Origin: an uncultured Clostridia bacterium
GTDB lineage: Bacteria > Bacillota > Clostridia > UMGS1883
DNA: 26,652 bases
Assembly (NCBI GenBank): GCA_934476455.1
Contig: CAKSNY010000033.1
Coordinates: forward strand, 1 to 26,652
Reading direction: 5' to 3'
The notes below the pieces were generated by a model that was given only the letters and a program-made list of their open reading frames with translations, was not told the origin of the DNA and ran no database searches. Both the position numbers and the translations under genes were made by a program. This document shows, in pieces, positions 21,948 to 26,652 of the stretch; the stretch's first letter is position 1; every line of letters begins with the position of its first letter.

Positions 21948-21976
21948 ATTATAACACCAATACTAAAATTAGGCAA
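21948..21976 (-). promoter_or_regulatory. Promoter of the SGNH hydrolase-isomerase operon
   Basis: On the minus strand TTGCCT (21971-21976) and TATAAT (21948-21953) are 17 nt apart. Downstream, around +5 to +27, two similar 8-mers CCGGATAA (21930-21937) and CCGGATTA (21915-21922) lie 15 nt apart, a possible operator different from the AraC-type repeat. Confidence 0.7.
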
Positions 21977-21980
21977 CAAA

Positions 21981-22011
21981 AAAATGCGCTATCGAACCGG
22001 TAACGCATTTT
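21981..22011 (-). terminator. Terminator of the zinc-ribbon gene
   Basis: An 11-bp stem (AAAATGCGTTA with TAGCGCATTTT, one G-T pair, 9-nt loop on the minus strand) followed by a run of T, about 30 nt beyond the zinc-ribbon gene's stop. Confidence 0.75.
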
Positions 22012-22042
22012 ATGTGCAATAAACAGATAATCCCTAAGGAGA

Positions 22043-22312
22043 TTACTTATTTTTAGCAAAGCATTCGCTGCAGTAGATGGGTCTGTCGTTCTTGGGAACG
22101 AAAGGAACCTTAGCTTCTCCGCCGCAAGCAGCGCATACAGCTGTATACATTTCTCTGTTTTCTCTCAGTGCAGCCTTCTTTGCAGCTCTGCATTCCTTAC
22201 ATCTCTGGGGCTCATTCTGGAACCCTTTCTCAGCATAGAACTCCTGCTCACCGGCAGTGAACACGAATTCCTGTCCGCAATCTTTGCAGACGAGTGTCTT
22301 GTCTTCGTACAT
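22043..22312 (-). CDS. Small zinc-ribbon protein
   Basis: An 89-residue basic protein with four CxxC pairs: 'CKDCGQEFVFTAGEQEFY' and 'CKECRAAKKAA' make a first ribbon, 'CAACGGEAKVPFVPKND' and 'YCSECF' a second. The first part matches the probable zinc-ribbon family often annotated zf-Tbcl. Each ribbon should hold one Zn ion; the cellular role is not known, though nucleic-acid or ribosome binding would be usual for such proteins. The ATG at 22312 has GGAG 7 nt upstream; an earlier in-frame start 36 nt upstream has no such site. It follows the tRNA gene, with a GCGGC hairpin in the gap, and is ended by its own terminator. Confidence 0.85.
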   Translation of the reverse strand: MYEDKTLVCKDCGQEFVFTAGEQEFYAEKGFQNEPQRCKECRAAKKAALRENREMYTAVCAACGGEAKVPFVPKNDRPIYCSECFAKNK

Positions 22313-22395
22313 TTTCGATCTCCTTATCTTAGCATAAAAATATTTCACCCTTTGCGGCTCACACGCCGCATATAGGCATATAGCAAAAAAATCAG

Positions 22396-22469
22396 TGGAG
22401 CGGGTGACGGGAATCGAACCCGCGTAGCCTGCTTGGGAAGCAGGAACTCTGCCATTGAGCTACACCCGC
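22396..22469 (-). tRNA. tRNA-Gly (anticodon CCC)
   Basis: Read on the minus strand this is a full 74-nt cloverleaf. The acceptor GCGGGTG pairs with CACCCGC, the D-arm is GCTC/GAGT, the anticodon stem CCTGC/GCAGG encloses TTCCCAA with anticodon CCC, the variable loop is short and the T-arm is GCGGG-TTCGATT-CCCGT. The discriminator is T and CCA is encoded. It reads the GGG glycine codon. The gene begins only 6 nt after the sigH stop codon, and a T run follows the CCA. Confidence 0.97.
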
Positions 22470-22475
22470 AAAGAA

Positions 22476-23108
22476 CTATTCTATAGAAGCTGCGATTTTT
22501 TCCAGCTTCTTTTTCACGCGCTGCAAGGCATTGTCAACGGATTTAGGATCCTTTCCAAGCTTGTCCGCGATGGCTACATAGCTGTAGCCTTTCACATAAT
22601 ACGAGAGCACCAACAGTTCAAAATCGGAAAGTGCGGCGCTCATCTTTTCGCTCAAATTATCCGCATTTTCCCTGTCAATAACAATCTGTTCGGGATTAGA
22701 CTGCCCGTCATACGCTATAACATCGCCTAAGGAGGCATCCTCCTCACCGCCGGGCATGGGCTTGTTAAGAGAAACATAGGAATTTAAGGGAGAGTGCTTT
22801 TTGCGCGTTGCATTTTTCACGGCTGTTAATATTTGCCGCACAACGCATATTTCGGCAAAGGTTTTAAATGTAACCCCCTGCCCGCCGCAGAAATCACGCA
22901 CGGCTTTAAAAAAGCCTATCATACCCTCCTGGATAATATCGTCGCGATCCGCACCGACAATAAAATACGATGCCGCCTTAGCGCGAACAAAGCTGCGATA
23001 CCGCCCAAGCAACTGCTCAAACGCCCTGTCGCTGCCTTGCTGTGCCAATAAGACCAAACGCTCGTCGCTGAAGGAAGCGGACGATTCGGATGAACAAACA
23101 TCATTCAT
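22476..23108 (-). CDS. sigH: RNA polymerase sigma factor, SigH (Spo0H) family
   Basis: A 210-residue sigma-70 family factor. Region 2 is 'DERLVLLAQQGSDRAFEQLLGRYRSFVRAKAASYFIVGADRDDIIQEGMIGFFKAVRDF', with the core-binding 'DIIQEGMIG' motif; then 'FKTFAEICVVRQILTAVKNATRKKHSPLNSYVSLNKP', a segment highly typical of SigH; region 4 is 'LSDFELLVLSYYVKGYSYVAIADKLGKDPKSVDNALQRVKKKL'. In Firmicutes this factor directs entry into sporulation and stationary phase; the same family also serves competence-like roles in some non-sporulating relatives. The ATG at 23108 with GGAGGCG just upstream is chosen over an in-frame GTG at 23126. It has its own strong promoter, and tRNA-Gly follows 6 nt after the stop. 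Confidence 0.92.
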   Translation of the reverse strand: MNDVCSSESSASFSDERLVLLAQQGSDRAFEQLLGRYRSFVRAKAASYFIVGADRDDIIQEGMIGFFKAVRDFCGGQGVTFKTFAEICVVRQILTAVKNATRKKHSPLNSYVSLNKPMPGGEEDASLGDVIAYDGQSNPEQIVIDRENADNLSEKMSAALSDFELLVLSYYVKGYSYVAIADKLGKDPKSVDNALQRVKKKLEKIAASIE

Positions 23109-23131
23109 ACAAGCGCCTCCATTCACCCTTT

Positions 23132-23160
23132 ACTATAGCACTCAATCGGGGTAATGTCAA
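23132..23160 (-). promoter_or_regulatory. Promoter of sigH (and probably tRNA-Gly)
   Basis: On the minus strand TTGACA (23155-23160) and TATAGT (23132-23137) with an exact 17-nt spacer, near consensus for the main sigma factor. The leader is about 17 nt. Confidence 0.85.
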
Positions 23161-23162
23161 GC

Positions 23163-23210
23163 AAAAAATGCCGTCACAGTCTTAAAAAAGCACAGTAAAC
23201 GGCATTTTTT
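23163..23210 (-). terminator. Terminator of the uppP-ftsK operon
   Basis: A 12-bp perfect inverted repeat (AAAAAATGCCGT with ACGGCATTTTTT) around a 24-nt loop. It begins 7 nt after the ftsK stop and ends in T on the minus strand. It could act in both directions because the arms carry A and T runs. Confidence 0.75.
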
Positions 23211-23217
23211 ACGGTAT

Positions 23218-25692
23218 TTAATCGTTTTCGGGGGGATTTGCCATCATTTCCTGAAATTCTGCCCTGCTCATAAGCACCTTGCGCGGCTTGCTGCCCTCGT
23301 GCGGACCTATAATGCCGCGCTCTTCAAGCTGGTCTACAAGCCTGCCGGCACGGGCGTATCCAACCTTAAGCTTGCGCTGCAAAAGAGAAACGCTTGCCTG
23401 TCCGGTTTCGACAACTATTTCAATTGCCTGCGGCAAAAATTCGTCCGCTTCGGAATCGTCGGAGGGTGGGGCGTCCGCCTCGGCATCGTTCTCTATATGC
23501 TCTATTATGTCTTCATTGTAATGAACATCCAACCCCTCTTTGACAAATTCAACTATGCGTTCAACCTCTTTATCCGATACAAACGCGCCCTGTATACGCT
23601 TGGGCTTGCTTGCGCCCATCGGCAAAAACAGCATATCGCCTTTGCCCAAAAGCTTTTCCGCACCGCCCATATCAAGTATTGTGCGGCTGTCAATCTGGCT
23701 GGAAACAGAGAAGGCAATACGGCTCGGAACATTCGCCTTTATAAGCCCTGTAATTACATCAACGGACGGGCGCTGCGTTGCAATTACAAGGTGCATTCCC
23801 GCGGCACGTGCCATTTGTGCGAGACGGCAGATAGAATCCTCCACCTCATGCGGGCTTACCATCATAAGGTCGGCAAGCTCGTCTATAATAATTATTATCT
23901 GCTCCATCTCTCGCTCACCGCTAAGCGCGGCGTACTCATTATAACCTTTGATGTCGCGCACGTTATTGTCGGCAAATGTGCGGTAGCGCTTTACCATTTC
24001 CTGCACCGCCCAGTTGAGAGCGCCCGCCGCACGGCGCGGGTCTGTTACAACAGGTATAAGAAGATGCGGTATGCCGTTGTATACGCCAAGTTCTACAACC
24101 TTTGGGTCAATAAGTATAAGCTTTACCTGGTTTGGGTCTGCCTTATACAAAATGCTGGTTATAAGAGAGTTTATGCACACGCTCTTACCGCTTCCGGTAG
24201 CGCCCGCAATAAGCATATGCGGCATTTTTGAAATATCGGAAACAACAGCCTGCCCGGAAATATCCTTTCCCATTGCAAAAGCGGTTTTGGATTTAAAATT
24301 TTGAAATTCGCGGCTGTCAATAACATCACGCAGACAGACCGTGGATGTTGTTTTATTGGGAATTTCTATTCCCACGGCAGCCTTACCGGGGATGGGCGCT
24401 TCTATTCTGACGCCGAACGCCGCAAGGTTAAGAGCAATGTCGTCTGCAAGATTTACTATTTTGCTTACCTTTACGCCGGCTGAGGGCTGAAGCTCAAACC
24501 TTGTGACGCTGGGTCCTTTGCTTACCTCCAAAACCTTTGCTTCGACACCGAAGCTGTGCAGTGTTTCAACAAGCTTTTTTGCCTGTGTGCGCAAGTCCTC
24601 GGGGCGCTCGCCGCCTCCGGAGAAAGCTTTCCCCTTTTTCAAAAGGTCAATGGGGGGGAAGGTGTAGTCTATATAATCTGTGTCTATTTCTTCGTCCGTT
24701 ACCTCTATCGGGGTGGTATCGGGTTTGTCCTCGGAAACTCCGCCGGACGCTTCCGTTGCGGCATTTTGTATATCCTCCGGAATGTCGGCGGAAACGGTAG
24801 GCTGCACCTCTTGCTTTTTATCGTAGAGGTTAATTTTAAAGTCGGGCGCTTCGTCTGATTGAGCCGCCTCGCCTTGTTTTGGCGCGGCGTTCTTTTCTGA
24901 ATCAGACTTCTTTTTTCTGCGCTCCTTTTTATCCGGATTTTCACTTTGTGAAAATTCACCGTTTATTTTTACCTCGCCGTCATCGGAGACGTGTTCCTGT
25001 GCGGCGCGGCGTTCGGAATCTATTTCCTTTGCAAAGTCGGATATTTTGGACGCGACAAACCGTGCAAGGTTTGTAAGCGGCTGCGTACCTGTAGCGGTTA
25101 CAAAGCAAACAAGCGCCAGGCATACCAATATCACGCATATGCCCGTAGGCGAAACAAGCGCGCAAAAGGGCAGTGATAAAAGCGCGCCTATAAACCCGCC
25201 GGATTCGCACCCTATGCTGCTGTAGTATATCGTTTCAATTACACCGCCATTAAAAAGCGAGGGGTTTTCCACATAATAGTAAAGTGTATGCAGTGCGCTT
25301 ACACATATTATCCCGAGCGAGGCAAACACATAGCGGTGTCTGTGCGGCGCGAGCGTACCGGTAAAAAAGATGTGCACCGTGGCAATAAGAACCATGACAG
25401 GGATTGCATATGCACCTGCGCCTATCAAAATAAAGCCAAGCAGCTTTAAGATTTTTCCCACCAAGCCGAAAGAGTTAAAATAATACGAAAGCGCCAAAAC
25501 AACCGTTGCAAAAATAAGCGCAATGCGCACTATTTCTTTGCGAGGATAGCCTATAACGGAACGCGGCTTTTCGCTGCGCCCTCCGGCAGCGGTGCCGCGG
25601 CTTTTGGTGCTGCGGTTTGCCAGCGCTTTTCCCGAAGGTGAGGTTGCCTTTTTCTTTGCAGGCGCTTTTTTGCCTGCCGTTTTTCTATTCAT
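23218..25692 (-). CDS. DNA translocase, FtsK/SpoIIIE family
   Basis: An 824-residue membrane-bound DNA pump that moves chromosome ends away from the division septum or into the forespore. Residues 1-50 are Lys/Arg-rich; about four membrane helices follow (about 53-200); then a charged, acidic linker (about 225-355); then the motor with Walker A 'GATGSGKSVCINSLI' (about 494-508), Walker B 'IIIIIDELADLMM' (about 596-608) and 'IATQRPSVDVITGLIKANVPSRIAF'; and last a winged-helix gamma domain (about 755-815, 'SVSLLQRKLKVGYARAGRLVDQLEERGIIG') which reads polar KOPS/SRS DNA motifs. The chain is full length for the family. It starts 17 nt after uppP with GGAGGG. Sequence alone does not separate the FtsK role from SpoIIIE; the sigH neighbour favours a sporulating host. 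Confidence 0.95.
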   Translation of the reverse strand: MNRKTAGKKAPAKKKATSPSGKALANRSTKSRGTAAGGRSEKPRSVIGYPRKEIVRIALIFATVVLALSYYFNSFGLVGKILKLLGFILIGAGAYAIPVMVLIATVHIFFTGTLAPHRHRYVFASLGIICVSALHTLYYYVENPSLFNGGVIETIYYSSIGCESGGFIGALLSLPFCALVSPTGICVILVCLALVCFVTATGTQPLTNLARFVASKISDFAKEIDSERRAAQEHVSDDGEVKINGEFSQSENPDKKERRKKKSDSEKNAAPKQGEAAQSDEAPDFKINLYDKKQEVQPTVSADIPEDIQNAATEASGGVSEDKPDTTPIEVTDEEIDTDYIDYTFPPIDLLKKGKAFSGGGERPEDLRTQAKKLVETLHSFGVEAKVLEVSKGPSVTRFELQPSAGVKVSKIVNLADDIALNLAAFGVRIEAPIPGKAAVGIEIPNKTTSTVCLRDVIDSREFQNFKSKTAFAMGKDISGQAVVSDISKMPHMLIAGATGSGKSVCINSLITSILYKADPNQVKLILIDPKVVELGVYNGIPHLLIPVVTDPRRAAGALNWAVQEMVKRYRTFADNNVRDIKGYNEYAALSGEREMEQIIIIIDELADLMMVSPHEVEDSICRLAQMARAAGMHLVIATQRPSVDVITGLIKANVPSRIAFSVSSQIDSRTILDMGGAEKLLGKGDMLFLPMGASKPKRIQGAFVSDKEVERIVEFVKEGLDVHYNEDIIEHIENDAEADAPPSDDSEADEFLPQAIEIVVETGQASVSLLQRKLKVGYARAGRLVDQLEERGIIGPHEGSKPRKVLMSRAEFQEMMANPPEND

Positions 25693-25709
25693 CTATGTAA
25701 TTCCCTCCG

Positions 25710-26543
25710 TTAAAGGATAAAGTTAAGTATTATTGCAAACACGCCCGCTGCGGCGCAGTAGTATGCAAAATAGCTGAGCTTGCTTTTTTGTACGATTTGC
25801 AGCAAAAATTTTATAGCAAAATATCCGCTTATTGCCGCCGTAATCATTCCGATAACGGCATGCCCGACGGTAAAGGTTTGCACGCCTGCGGAGAAAATAT
25901 CTTTTATATCGAGAACCAGGGCACCCAAAATGGCGGGAATGGAAAGAAGAAACGAAAAACGGACCGCCGTCTCCTTTGAAAGCCCCGAGAAAAGACCGCC
26001 TACGATTGTACTTCCGCTGCGGCTTATTCCCGGCAGCGTGCCGAGCCCCTGAAAGCAACCTACGATAAGCGACTGAGCATAACTCATTTTTTCAAGCTTA
26101 ACTTTTCCGCCGGAAAGCTTTTCGCTTGCAAAAAGAAGCGCCGCCGTTACAAACAAAAATATGCCGATTTGCCACAAAGCCGGATTTGCAATGATATTTC
26201 CGAGCGTAAGTGCTGCCGCAACAGCCGGCAGCGTGCCCAAAATAAGCATAATGATAAGCCTGCGGTAGGGATAATCCTTAAGCCGTGCGCCTTTGCCCGT
26301 AAAAATATCCCCAAGCATAGAAAAGAAAGCTGTTATAAGCTCTTTTATATCGCCCCAAAATGCAATAAAAACAGCGACAAGCGTTGCAACGTGAAGCAAT
26401 ATATTAAAGGAAAGAAGACCGGAGCTTTCCTGGTCAATCCCCATTATACGCCCGAAAAGCGCAAGATGCCCGGAGCTTGAAACAGGCAGAAATTCACTGA
26501 GCCCCTGAATAAGCCCCAATATAAAAGCTTTAAACATTGTCAT
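25710..26543 (-). CDS. uppP: Undecaprenyl-diphosphatase
   Basis: A 277-residue membrane enzyme of the UppP/BacA family that turns undecaprenyl diphosphate into the monophosphate, recycling the lipid carrier for cell-wall synthesis; extra copies give bacitracin resistance. The active-site motifs are present: 'GLIQGLSEFLPVSSSGH' (10-26, with Glu17 and the Ser/His cluster) and 'LPGISRSGSTIVGGLFSGL' (about 169-187). Seven or eight hydrophobic helices fit the fold. The ATG at 26543 follows GGGGGA by 8 nt and matches the usual family start; the frame stays open 66 nt further upstream without a ribosome binding site. It lies 17 nt before ftsK, forming a two-gene operon. No convincing promoter was found in 26544-26652. 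Confidence 0.95.
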   Translation of the reverse strand: MTMFKAFILGLIQGLSEFLPVSSSGHLALFGRIMGIDQESSGLLSFNILLHVATLVAVFIAFWGDIKELITAFFSMLGDIFTGKGARLKDYPYRRLIIMLILGTLPAVAAALTLGNIIANPALWQIGIFLFVTAALLFASEKLSGGKVKLEKMSYAQSLIVGCFQGLGTLPGISRSGSTIVGGLFSGLSKETAVRFSFLLSIPAILGALVLDIKDIFSAGVQTFTVGHAVIGMITAAISGYFAIKFLLQIVQKSKLSYFAYYCAAAGVFAIILNFIL

Positions 26544-26652
26544 ATATATATTCCCCCGTATAATATGTAGTGTTACAATTTTATCATATGAAAGCAAAAA
26601 AATCCACACTTTTTTATAAAGATATAATAAATAAGATAAAATATTGACACCG

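Noticed and set aside
22396..22469. tRNA-Gly as an integration (attachment) site
   Set aside because: No integrase, no repeat of the tRNA 3' end and only ordinary housekeeping genes nearby.
23299..24231. 310-codon + strand open frame opposite ftsK
   Set aside because: It is antisense to the conserved FtsK motor and gamma domain, has no family features, and its length follows from the codon bias of the minus-strand gene.
26645..26652. TTGACA at the window end as a + strand promoter
   Set aside because: Any -10 box would lie outside the window, so it cannot be supported.

Overview
The window looks like a chromosome segment of a spore-forming, anaerobe-type Clostridia (Firmicutes). Reasons: a sporulation-type sigma factor of the SigH family, S-layer homology (SLH) and copper-amine-oxidase-like 'stalk' surface proteins, a T-box leader, meso-diaminopimelate dehydrogenase, strong AGGAGG-type ribosome binding sites, and TTGACA/TATAAT promoters. 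Standard stop usage applies, with TGA, TAA and TAG all used. I cannot name the species.

Layout. Positions 1-3.7 kb hold an AT-rich block of exported proteins on the + strand: the end of a PstS-like binding protein, a stalk-domain/NTF2-like protein and an SLH protein. It ends in a scar made of a serpin C-terminal remnant with a stop codon and a truncated GNAT gene. Positions 3.7-6.95 kb (minus) hold a three-gene ABC importer (ATPase, permease, lipoprotein) under a T-box leader whose specifier reads UGG, so a tryptophan importer (trpXYZ type) is predicted. Positions 6.97-10.0 kb look like a zinc-homeostasis island. Two G3E/CobW GTPases lie on the minus strand, one very His-rich and one carrying a C-terminal domain resembling the DUF1980/TIGR03943 family. 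They are divergent from a ZnuA-like lipoprotein whose promoter is followed by a Fur-family-like 7-1-7 operator. Positions 10.2-15.7 kb (+) hold a translationally coupled Gld-like ABC export cluster (ATPase, permease, GldG-like, DUF4340-like) followed by meso-diaminopimelate dehydrogenase.

Positions 15.8-21.9 kb form a carbohydrate/hydroxy-acid catabolism island. It has a zinc alcohol dehydrogenase plus SDR operon, a divergent AraC-family regulator, a D-2-hydroxyacid dehydrogenase plus unknown protein operon, and a sugar isomerase/epimerase-like protein plus SGNH hydrolase operon. The two dehydrogenase operons share a near-identical 58-bp promoter/operator with 7-bp direct repeats exactly 21 bp apart. 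This is the strongest new regulatory signal in the window and the likely target of the local AraC protein. Positions 22.0-26.6 kb (minus) hold housekeeping genes: undecaprenyl-diphosphatase (uppP), an FtsK/SpoIIIE DNA translocase, sigH, tRNA-Gly(CCC) only 6 nt behind sigH, and a small zinc-ribbon protein.

No CRISPR array, rRNA, intact insertion sequence, prophage or obvious defence system was seen. Identifications rest on reading motifs by eye; no database search was run.
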